Assembly (NCBI GenBank): GCA_025350365.1
Contig: JANXXY010000475.1
Coordinates: 1 to 21,091, forward strand
Origin: Bacteroidales bacterium
GTDB lineage: Bacteria; Bacteroidota; Bacteroidia; Bacteroidales; JAAUTT01
Direction: 5' to 3'
DNA: 21,091 nt
The position numbers and the translations under genes were made by a program. The notes under the pieces are model-generated. The model did not search any database, was not told the origin of the DNA, and saw only the letters and a list, made by a program, of their open reading frames with translations. This document shows positions 8,015 through 14,662 of this stretch, in pieces. Within the stretch, counting starts at the first letter, position 1; the number at the start of each line of letters is the position of its first letter.

Positions 8015-8833
8015 ATGACAAGAGAATGGACAACAATTAAAGCCTACGAAGAGATTAAATTTGAGTATTTTGAAGGGATAGGAAAAATTACCATCAATCG
8101 GCCAAGATACCGGAATGCATTCACTCCGAAAACAATATCGGAAATGATTGAAGCCGTGCTATATTGCCGGGAGAACCAAAATATTTATGTGGTAGTTATC
8201 ACCGGCGAAGGTGATAAAGCATTTTGTGCAGGCGGCGACCAGAATATAAAAACGGTAGGTGGTTATAAAGATGAAAACGGTATTCCCCGCCTCAATGTTC
8301 TTGAATTGCAAAAGATAATCCGATCGCTTCCAAAACCGGTTGTAGCCATGGTAAACGGATATGCCATTGGAGGAGGACACGTTTTGCACGTGGTATGCGA
8401 TTTAACAATTGCATCGGAAAACGCTATATTTGGTCAGGTGGGCCCCAAAGTCGGTAGCTTCGACGGAGGTTTTGGTTCGTCCTACCTGGCACGTGTGGTG
8501 GGTCAGAAAAAAGCCCGCGAAATATGGTTTCTTTGTCGTCAGTATTCTGCCAAAGAAGCCGAAGAAATGGGATTGGTAAATAAGGTAGTGCCACTCTCCC
8601 ATCTTGAGGACGAAACCGTTGCCTGGTGTAACGAAATGATGCAGCACAGTCCCATAGCGATACGTATGATCAAGGCCGGATTGAATGCCGAACTTGACGG
8701 ACAGGCAGGCATACAAGAACTCGCAGGAAATGCAACACTACTCTATTATTTCACAGAAGAAGCACAGGAAGGTCGCAATGCTTTTTTGGAAAAACGTAAA
8801 CCCGATTTTAAGAAGTTCCCGAAATTTCCATAA
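8015..8833 (+). CDS. menB: 1,4-Dihydroxy-2-naphthoyl-CoA synthase MenB (predicted bicarbonate-dependent class)
   Basis: This 272-residue crotonase-fold enzyme cyclises o-succinylbenzoyl-CoA to DHNA-CoA. Crotonase motifs are present: INRPRYRNAF (27-36), oxyanion-hole segment CAGGDQN (71-77), and GYAIGGGHVLHVVCD (115-129). VGSFDGGFGSSYLARVVGQ follows, with D150 and the family C-terminus LEKRKPDFKKFPKFP. G143 in VGPKVGSFD aligns with E. coli Gly156, the position that is Asp in M. tuberculosis MenB; Gly there marks enzymes that use bicarbonate as the catalytic base. The ATG at 8015 fits family N-termini (MTREWTTIKAYEEIKFE) better than the GTG at 7985. It is the last gene of the cluster and converges on the next gene across only 21 bp, with no obvious terminator. 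Confidence 0.96.
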   Translation: MTREWTTIKAYEEIKFEYFEGIGKITINRPRYRNAFTPKTISEMIEAVLYCRENQNIYVVVITGEGDKAFCAGGDQNIKTVGGYKDENGIPRLNVLELQKIIRSLPKPVVAMVNGYAIGGGHVLHVVCDLTIASENAIFGQVGPKVGSFDGGFGSSYLARVVGQKKAREIWFLCRQYSAKEAEEMGLVNKVVPLSHLEDETVAWCNEMMQHSPIAIRMIKAGLNAELDGQAGIQELAGNATLLYYFTEEAQEGRNAFLEKRKPDFKKFPKFP

Positions 8834-8854
8834 AAAAATATCTTTCACATTTAT

Positions 8855-11035
8855 TTATTCAACCTTCACCACATGCTTTCCCTGCGGAAGCTTTAAAACT
8901 ATTTCCTTGTTGCCAACCAGTTGAATGTCTGCTTTTTTGCCATCGATAAGAATATTTTGAGGCTTTTTGTTTAATATGACATAACAAGAAGTGACTTCCT
9001 CAGAATATTCAAATTCGAGTTTATTATGAGGAAATTTAGCCCATTTTAGCTCACCGGTAATATGTTGCAAGGAGATTGTAGAAATGGTTGATTGCAGTGT
9101 GTCGAAACTCAGGATGTGTTCCCCTTGCGGGATAATTACCTGACCGCCATCACCTGCAAACCACGGTTTATGGTCAAGTTTCAACCCAAGATTCCTTCTG
9201 CCTGCGTTAACCGTTATCGTGTATGGTGTTTTTATTTTCCATTGGTTTACATCCTTCTCAGTAATTGAGGCTTCACGGGCAAGCACTGTGCTAATGTTTT
9301 TAAAATCATGAGGATACACAGCGTCTTCTGCATAAAATGCTGCACGTATTTTATGTACCGACATATTATATACTATCTGTCGTAATTCCTCACCAGATGG
9401 TTTCTCGGACGGAAATCCGCCATAACCTTGTTCGTGGCTTCCTACAATATTGCAATCGAACGTCAAACGGTTTTCATCTTTTACAGTTTTACGGTAAAAT
9501 TTGCCCAATTGTTCATAACGTTCAGGGCCTGATCCCCAGCAGTTCGAAGGATCCTCGATTTGAAGTGTGATATTGTATTTTTTGTAAAGAGCCAAATTAT
9601 ATTCGGTCGATTCACCAATATTATCTGACTCCGCGGGTTGAAGGCTCACATCAATGCCTGTGAGCATTACTTCAAATCCGCTTTTGCGCTTTTTTACAGA
9701 AGTAAGAAAATCGAGAAACTGGTCTTTTATACGGTATGAGAGGTCTTTGCGATAATCTGCAAATTTCCGCCAACTTGTTTTGTTCTTTTTCCAGTAATCA
9801 GGACTTTGCGGGTCAAATAATTTAATAGGGTCGAAGCCTGATTGTTTCTTAAATTCATTACGAACAATGGTGTTCATAGGTGTAAAGTTGTTGGGATTTT
9901 CGAAACCGGCAGGATGTGGTTCAAAATACATTTCGGCAAAGTTAACGCCATCCCATTCGTACTTCATCAAAAATTCGTTGAGCTCTTTAAATACTTGTTT
10001 GCGGCAGCTACTGTCGGCAAGGTTCATCAGCTTCCGCCAATCAATATTGGCATCACGACCAGTAGCCGTTTTTTCGCGCCATTGTGGGTATTTTACCCAA
10101 AACGAGTCGCTAACTTCCGGCGTTTCAAGCCAGCAATATACCTGTATCCCATTGGTATGGCAGGCTTTGAAAAGCGGCATGTAATCATAGTTACCGTCGT
10201 AATACCATCCGGCGGCATAAATCCGCTTAATCTTTTGATCGCGCCACATCCTGGCCAGAGTATCTATGGATATTGGTGAATTGTAGCGCATTCCGGGGTC
10301 GAAATACATTTCCACAGCTTGTCGTTCGGCAATGCGGCAGATTCCAAGATTACTTTCCATCCATTCAATGAGAAATGGAAAACGCGAATATCCTTTGGTG
10401 GTGTTAGGGTCGAACAAAGGAGAAAGGCTCACGAAACGACCTTTTCCGAAAATGCCGCAAACGGCAATGGGTTGGTTTGTGGATTCATCGAAAGCCAGTA
10501 TTGAATCGTTGCGAACTGCATTGTCGATGGTTTGTGCTTCGCATGAAGTTGTCCAGTAAAGCGTGTTACCCGAAAAATGAGTATCACGAATACGGGTTAT
10601 CGTTGTGATTTTGGCTTGAAGTTTTATCCCAAGCGATTGGGTAATGGAGGACACACCATCAGTAAGTAGGTTGCTCCCCGATTTTACTGCTTGCATTACA
10701 GCGTTTAAGGCTGTTTCGTTTAAAAGTTTTGTGGCTGCGAAAGGAACAATAATTACATCATATCCTGATAGTATTGTTTCCGGGATTTTTTTTACAGAAA
10801 TTTCGGTAAACCGAATTCCCGATACCTCAAGTACTTTTTTAAGCGACAACAAGTCATTTTTTTCGGCAATGGTAAAGGAGATGGTGTCGGTAGGAGCAAT
10901 AAAGACAACCTTCGAAATGTGATTAAGTCCGACGATTTGAATTTCACTGGAGTTAGTGCACCCTAATACCACAAAAATTAAAATTATTGCAAAGCCTTTT
11001 AGTGGGTTATTTATTGAAAACTTTTTATTGTACAT
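8855..11035 (-). CDS. TIM-barrel glycosidase-like lipoprotein, substrate unknown
   Basis: This 726-residue protein starts with a signal ending in a lipobox (VLGC, C26), so it should be lipid-anchored and periplasmic or surface-exposed. Residues 40-210 look like a flavodoxin/glutamine-amidotransferase-like alpha/beta domain (GYDVIIVPFAATK at 91-103, then a G-S-N-L-L-T-D turn). Residues 245-590 resemble the TIM barrel of putative glycoside hydrolases (GHL/DUF-type). Examples are RIYAAGWYYDG, HTNGIQVYCWLE, WDGVNFAEMYFEP with D362 and E368, and LQIEDP with E494/D495; these acids are candidate catalytic residues only. Residues 600-726 are beta-rich and probably a carbohydrate-binding or structural module. 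No sugar-utilisation (SusC/D) genes are adjacent. It stands alone, with a -7 box at 11060-11067 and an inverted repeat upstream. Confidence 0.6.
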   Translation of the reverse strand: MYNKKFSINNPLKGFAIILIFVVLGCTNSSEIQIVGLNHISKVVFIAPTDTISFTIAEKNDLLSLKKVLEVSGIRFTEISVKKIPETILSGYDVIIVPFAATKLLNETALNAVMQAVKSGSNLLTDGVSSITQSLGIKLQAKITTITRIRDTHFSGNTLYWTTSCEAQTIDNAVRNDSILAFDESTNQPIAVCGIFGKGRFVSLSPLFDPNTTKGYSRFPFLIEWMESNLGICRIAERQAVEMYFDPGMRYNSPISIDTLARMWRDQKIKRIYAAGWYYDGNYDYMPLFKACHTNGIQVYCWLETPEVSDSFWVKYPQWREKTATGRDANIDWRKLMNLADSSCRKQVFKELNEFLMKYEWDGVNFAEMYFEPHPAGFENPNNFTPMNTIVRNEFKKQSGFDPIKLFDPQSPDYWKKNKTSWRKFADYRKDLSYRIKDQFLDFLTSVKKRKSGFEVMLTGIDVSLQPAESDNIGESTEYNLALYKKYNITLQIEDPSNCWGSGPERYEQLGKFYRKTVKDENRLTFDCNIVGSHEQGYGGFPSEKPSGEELRQIVYNMSVHKIRAAFYAEDAVYPHDFKNISTVLAREASITEKDVNQWKIKTPYTITVNAGRRNLGLKLDHKPWFAGDGGQVIIPQGEHILSFDTLQSTISTISLQHITGELKWAKFPHNKLEFEYSEEVTSCYVILNKKPQNILIDGKKADIQLVGNKEIVLKLPQGKHVVKVE

Positions 11036-11059
11036 GGTTTGAATAGTTTATTTACATAA

Positions 11060-11067
11060 CAAATATA
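11060..11067 (-). promoter_or_regulatory. -7 promoter element of the TIM-barrel lipoprotein gene
   Basis: The minus strand reads TATATTTG here, a full match to TAnnTTTG, 25 bp upstream of the ATG at 11035. No convincing TTG -33 box is found at 19-21 bp, which would fit a promoter needing help from a regulator at the adjacent inverted repeat. Confidence 0.5.
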
Positions 11068-11088
11068 GAAACTAATTCCGCTTTAAAC

Positions 11089-11107
11089 ACCTATTGTATC
11101 AATAGGT
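11089..11107. promoter_or_regulatory. 19-bp perfect inverted repeat, candidate operator
   Basis: ACCTATTG-TAT-CAATAGGT is a perfect 8-bp inverted repeat with a 3-bp centre. Its centre lies about 35 bp upstream of the -7 box of the lipoprotein gene, over or just upstream of the -33 region, where a dimeric regulator commonly binds. No nearby regulator gene is seen. Confidence 0.45.
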
Positions 11108-11254
11108 ATGGAACATGCGTTTTGACTTGCAACAAAAACAGTATAGATCCGAAATAGTTTTTTCTATAGATTTACCTGCTTAAACCATTCAAGTGTCGTA
11201 TTGAGAAGGGTAATTAAATTCTGGTTTATATCCAATCCTGGACGACGATTTAAG

Positions 11255-11291
11255 ATGATCTAAATCACCAATTCCGTTGATGAAGATCATT
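11255..11291 (+). promoter_or_regulatory. Two tandem FNR/CRP-family-like boxes upstream of the GRAS cassette
   Basis: Box 1 is ATGAT-CTAA-ATCAC (11255-11268) and box 2 is TTGAT-GAAG-ATCAT (11277-11290). The FNR consensus is TTGAT-N4-ATCAA; box 2 misses one outer base and box 1 misses both outer bases. Their centres are 22 bp apart, about two helical turns, so two dimers would sit on the same face of the DNA. If transcription starts about 5-7 bp after the weak -7 box at 11334-11341, the boxes lie near -62 and -84, a class I activator geometry. Confidence 0.45.
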
Positions 11292-11333
11292 GATATTTGG
11301 TTATACTATAATTACAAATCAACGTATAGAATA

Positions 11334-11341
11334 TATACTTG
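11334..11341 (+). promoter_or_regulatory. Weak -7 promoter element of the GRAS cassette
   Basis: TATACTTG matches five of the six fixed bases of TAnnTTTG. No TTG stands at the expected -33 position, so activation by the upstream boxes is plausible. It would give a leader of about 70 nt before the ATG at 11418. Confidence 0.35.
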
Positions 11342-11417
11342 CACAACTTTTTATATATAATAAATTGTTTGCTGGAAAAATTAATCAATTAATAATTAAT
11401 TTAATATTTTTAACCTT

Positions 11418-11804
11418 ATGAATGTTCTACAAACTTCCACAGTATCTTTGGATTACAATCAACCAAAATATCGGTTAGTTCAAACCTGGAATGGTTTTTC
11501 AACATCAGATGTGTTCAGGAATGCAATTGATAAATCTGTTGAATTTACCAAAACAAACAAAGTAACAAGTATATTATCCGACACGCTTTTGCAAGCTGTA
11601 GTAAAACCTGAAGATACACAATATGCGGCAGCTGTTATGCCAAAATTGTTTATGAATGGAGTAAAATTTATGGCATTCGTTATGCCTAAAGATGTGATTA
11701 CTCAAATGTCGGTCAATAGATTCGATAAGGCAACCAAAACAGACAATATACAATTTTTTGCATCTGTCGAGGAGGCTACTAAATGGCTAGATTCTAAAGG
11801 TTAA
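11418..11804 (+). CDS. SpoIIAA/STAS-like small protein, paralogue 1 of the GRAS cassette
   Basis: This 128-residue soluble protein has no signal peptide. Its pattern (WNGF near 25, ILSDTLLQAVVKPED near 53-67, a run through LFMNGVKFMAFVMPKD, and VEEATKWL at the end) matches the SpoIIAA-like/STAS-SEC14 type of small alpha/beta domain. Members of this fold act as anti-anti-sigma factors, phospho-switches or lipid/ligand binders; which applies here is unknown. It shares ISILSDTL/VTSILSDTL, VKPED, YAA, MAFV and VEEA with the protein at 14171-14569, so the two are clear paralogues. It is the first gene of the cassette; a strong stem-loop separates it from the GRAS gene. Confidence 0.6.
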   Translation: MNVLQTSTVSLDYNQPKYRLVQTWNGFSTSDVFRNAIDKSVEFTKTNKVTSILSDTLLQAVVKPEDTQYAAAVMPKLFMNGVKFMAFVMPKDVITQMSVNRFDKATKTDNIQFFASVEEATKWLDSKG

Positions 11805-11827
11805 TCTTTAAATAAAGTTTAACTATT

Positions 11828-11860
11828 TTCCAAATAGCTTTAAATATGAGCTATTTGGAA
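11828..11860 (+). promoter_or_regulatory. 12-bp perfect stem-loop between the STAS-like and GRAS genes
   Basis: TTCCAAATAGCT (11828-11839) pairs perfectly with AGCTATTTGGAA (11849-11860) around a 9-nt loop. No T-run follows on either strand, so it does not look like a standard intrinsic terminator. It begins 23 bp after the first gene's stop and could stabilise or trim the upstream message, or partly attenuate read-through. Confidence 0.6.
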
Positions 11861-11924
11861 TGATTATGCCACAATTGAAGTAATTAATCACTGATTTTTT
11901 ATCATTAAATAAAAGCAGTTATAT

Positions 11925-12998
11925 ATGGAAACTTTTACTATCCCCAGCGTTTTTGAGGCTTTGGACTCGGTTATGAAATATTATCCAAACAATTTTAACG
12001 AAAAGGCAAAGGTTGAAATAGAAACTCTTTTTAGCCACTGTCTCGAAGGCCTTTCGAACGATTCTGAAAAGTTCCTGTCTACCTTGTTTATTAAATCCCT
12101 CAAACGGCGTGTGGGTCATACTTCCATTAATGAACACATATACCTCAAAAAGTACGAGCTCCCTCAAATACATTTGTTTAATATTTTAATAAAGGAATTT
12201 CCATTTGTTCAAATAAGCCAGCAGATTACTAATGGTATAATCATTGACTTAATGAAAAATACCAATGAGGTAACCATTATTGATATTGGTATTGGCCAAG
12301 GAACTCAAATTATAAACCTGCTGGAATCTTCAAAAGGTCTCAACAACCTTAAAAAAGTTAAAATTATTGGTATTGAACCTTTTAAAGATGCAATTGATAA
12401 AGCTTCGGCAGATATTACTGCGCTTAGTAATCATTTACCATTTGATGTTGAATTTGTGGGCGTTAATGATTTTATAGAAAATGTCGATTTCGAACAATTT
12501 AAAAGCGATGAAGGTATAATAATTGTAAATGCTTCACTTGCTTTACATCATATTCAAACACTTAATCAGAGATATGCCGTAATTGCGAAGGTAAAAAGTA
12601 TTAATCCTGCTGCCTTTTTACTTATAGAACCCAATATCGATCATTTTGAGCCTAATTTTTATAAACGTTTTCAAAATTGCTATCGTCATTTTTACAATAT
12701 TTTTAGGGTGGTTGACCAATTAAATATCGATAGTTCTGACAAAAACGGGTTAAAATTATTTTTTGGACGAGAAATAGAAGACATCATTGGCAAATCAGAA
12801 AACGAACGATACGAGCGTCACGAGCCAGCTTATATGTGGATTGAGAAACTAACGGTAAACAATTTCAAAATAAAAAGAAATTTTAATAATGTTCCATCTT
12901 CTTCAAAAGCCGGAATAAAAATAAACATTCATAAAGAAGGTTACCTGGGATTTACATTCGAAACAGAAACCATTCTTTCTGTTATTTATGCTGCATAA
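11925..12998 (+). CDS. Bacterial GRAS-domain protein, predicted SAM-dependent methyltransferase
   Basis: This 357-residue protein shows plant GRAS motifs in order. FNILIKEFPFVQISQQITNG (85-104) resembles the first leucine-rich repeat, and VTIIDIGIGQGTQIINLL (116-133) is the VHIID motif. VNASLALHHI (201-210) matches the LHR2-type LHxL segment. FLLIEPNIDHFEPNFYKRFQ (231-250) follows, then FGREIEDIIG (280-289) and ERYERHEPAYMWIEKL (294-309) of the PFYRE/SAW region. Unlike most plant members it keeps a methyltransferase motif I, D120-I-G122-I-G124-Q-G126. It also keeps an acidic residue at the end of strand 2 (E151 in IIGIEP), both expected to hold S-adenosylmethionine. Bacterial GRAS proteins have been described as Rossmann-fold methyltransferases ancestral to the plant family (Zhang, Iyer and Aravind). 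There is no signal peptide. The aminotransferase follows after 40 bp. The substrate is unknown. Confidence 0.85.
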   Translation: METFTIPSVFEALDSVMKYYPNNFNEKAKVEIETLFSHCLEGLSNDSEKFLSTLFIKSLKRRVGHTSINEHIYLKKYELPQIHLFNILIKEFPFVQISQQITNGIIIDLMKNTNEVTIIDIGIGQGTQIINLLESSKGLNNLKKVKIIGIEPFKDAIDKASADITALSNHLPFDVEFVGVNDFIENVDFEQFKSDEGIIIVNASLALHHIQTLNQRYAVIAKVKSINPAAFLLIEPNIDHFEPNFYKRFQNCYRHFYNIFRVVDQLNIDSSDKNGLKLFFGREIEDIIGKSENERYERHEPAYMWIEKLTVNNFKIKRNFNNVPSSSKAGIKINIHKEGYLGFTFETETILSVIYAA

Positions 12999-13038
12999 TT
13001 AATTGATTTAAAATATAGTTTTACTTTAAATATTATCA

Positions 13039-14118
13039 ATGCACGATCAAATTTTCAGCGAGTTTTTACAAAAAGTTGGTGGTAGAATAGTTCAAAAAAA
13101 CAATCCGGCAAAATTTTTTCTCGACAAAAATGAACAACCCGATGATTTTGAAGATGATATTAAGCTGGAGATACTTGATGAACTCTACAAAGCAAAATGG
13201 AACAGGTATCCCAATGCCGATAATAGTGAAATAGAAAAACTGATTGCAACTTATTCGGGTTTAAACTCTGATAACATTGCAGTTGCGCCTGGTTCGGCAA
13301 CTTTAATAGTTACACTGTTAAACTATTTTGCCATAAACCAGAAACATATTGTTATTGCTCAGCCATCATACACCCTATTCGATTATCATTGCAAAACCCA
13401 TGGCATTAATTACGAACCATGGTATTTAAACAGTTCTTTAGAATTCGATTTGGAACGAATGCCCAATTTGTCGGCTAATTCTATTTTAATTCTGGCATCT
13501 CCTAACAATCCTGTAGGCAATACCATATCGGTTAAAGATCTGGAAGGAATTCTGAAGAGTTATAGCAATTCGTTGATAATTGTAGATGGCGTATATCTGG
13601 AGTTTGATAATGTTAACCTTAATCCGCTTATCCTAAAGTATAATAACCTGATTGTACTGAGGTCCTTTTCAAAAGCATTCCCGGCAGCAGGTATCCGGCT
13701 GGGTTACTTGTGTGCAAATAGTGTACTTGTTTCGATAGTTAAAAAACTCATATTAATGTTTTCCGTAAACCAATTTTCACAAATATTTGCTAAAGTTATA
13801 CTAAGCAACGCTACTCATATTTTGAATATCAAAAATCGCATTTTAAAAATAACTACTGAAAGAGATTATTTATTCTTCCGTTTACTTGAAATGGAAAAAG
13901 AAGGAAACATAATTATTAAAAAACCGGAAGGCAATTTTATACTAATAAAAATACCAGATACCGATAAATTCAATAGGGTGTTAAACCAATTAACCGCTAA
14001 TGGTATACAGATACTTAATACTTCAAATTTAAACATGCTTGAAAACTCCTTGAGGGTATCAGTGGGTTTGCCCTCAGAAAATAATGCTTTTATAGATTGT
14101 ATAAAATGTAGCCTGTAA
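13039..14118 (+). CDS. HisC-like class I/II PLP-dependent aminotransferase
   Basis: This 359-residue fold-type I aminotransferase resembles histidinol-phosphate aminotransferase. Seen are LDKNEQP (28-34), RYPNAD (56-61), APGSATL (83-89), and PSYTLFDYH. SPNNPVGN (154-161) and VDGVYLEF (182-189) follow, with D183 contacting the PLP nitrogen and Y186. RSFSKAFPAAGIRLGYL (208-224) contains the Schiff-base lysine K212, and LRVSVGLPSEN (338-348) contains the carboxylate-binding R339. The usual VDEAY is VDGVY here. No other histidine genes lie nearby, so a role in the GRAS cassette, transaminating an amino acid or a phosphorylated amino-ketone, is more likely than histidine synthesis. That is inference. 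It sits 40 bp after the GRAS gene and 52 bp before the second STAS-like gene. Confidence 0.85.
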   Translation: MHDQIFSEFLQKVGGRIVQKNNPAKFFLDKNEQPDDFEDDIKLEILDELYKAKWNRYPNADNSEIEKLIATYSGLNSDNIAVAPGSATLIVTLLNYFAINQKHIVIAQPSYTLFDYHCKTHGINYEPWYLNSSLEFDLERMPNLSANSILILASPNNPVGNTISVKDLEGILKSYSNSLIIVDGVYLEFDNVNLNPLILKYNNLIVLRSFSKAFPAAGIRLGYLCANSVLVSIVKKLILMFSVNQFSQIFAKVILSNATHILNIKNRILKITTERDYLFFRLLEMEKEGNIIIKKPEGNFILIKIPDTDKFNRVLNQLTANGIQILNTSNLNMLENSLRVSVGLPSENNAFIDCIKCSL

Positions 14119-14170
14119 TGACTTTTGTTAAAGATTTGTTATTTTTACACCCAACTTTCACACTATAGAT

Positions 14171-14569
14171 ATGATTATATACCAATCGCAGAATGTAATA
14201 ATAAAATATAACGGCCCGGATAAACAGGTGATACAGAATTGGTATAATTTTGTATCGTCGGTCGAGTTTAGAGAAGCTATTGATTTTACGGTAAGTTATG
14301 TTAAAAACAATACAGTAATATCCATTCTTTCGGATACCTTAAAGCAAATGGCAGTAAAGCCGGAGGATTCTGAATATGCAGCTTCGGCTATGACCCCACT
14401 ATTTCAGGAAGGACTTAAAGCAATGGCTTTTGTTATTCCGGAGGATATATTTACAAAAATATCATTAAAGAAATTTGCCGATTTAGAGCAAAAAAACCAG
14501 CATAAGGTAGAATATTTTCATAATGTAGAGGAAGCAAAACACTGGGTAAAATCAGTTATTGATTCCTAA
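14171..14569 (+). CDS. SpoIIAA/STAS-like small protein, paralogue 2 of the GRAS cassette
   Basis: This 132-residue soluble protein is paralogous to the one at 11418-11804. WYNF, FREAIDFTV, ISILSDTLKQMAVKPED, YAASAM, LFQEGLKAMAFVIPED and VEEAKHWV align along the whole length. The LSDT and VKPED segments are the best conserved and probably line the functional site. It ends the cassette; 93 bp separate it from the convergent GH130 gene, with no terminator visible. Functions known for the fold (anti-anti-sigma, phospho-switch, lipid or ligand binding) cannot be told apart from sequence. Confidence 0.6.
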   Translation: MIIYQSQNVIIKYNGPDKQVIQNWYNFVSSVEFREAIDFTVSYVKNNTVISILSDTLKQMAVKPEDSEYAASAMTPLFQEGLKAMAFVIPEDIFTKISLKKFADLEQKNQHKVEYFHNVEEAKHWVKSVIDS

Positions 14570-14662
14570 GAAAATTATGAATATATTAGTAACCTATTAA
14601 CCACCAACTCAAAATTAGCGTTGAAAATCAAAGCTGAAAATAATTAATGCGGCAATGTAGTA

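Larger units (their letters stand above)
11036..11417. other. 382-bp divergent intergenic region holding control elements for both flanking genes
   Basis: The left part holds the -7 box and inverted repeat of the minus-strand lipoprotein gene. The right part holds two FNR/CRP-like boxes and a weak -7 box for the plus-strand GRAS cassette. The last 60 bp are very AT-rich. No reading frame of substance, RNA gene or terminator is visible. Confidence 0.6.

Noticed and set aside
9842..10279. Plus-strand reading frame of 145 codons inside the lipoprotein gene
   Set aside because: It is antisense to a convincing 726-residue lipoprotein; its composition lacks domain signals and no promoter is seen.
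11925..12998. Recent transfer of the GRAS gene from a plant
   Set aside because: The protein keeps the bacterial methyltransferase glycine motif and sits in a compact bacterial cassette with host-like AT content, so plant origin is unlikely.
14119..14170. Separate promoter for the second STAS-like gene (TATTTTTA)
   Set aside because: The nearest TTTG is only about 12 bp upstream of this imperfect -7 box, too close; read-through from the aminotransferase gene is simpler.
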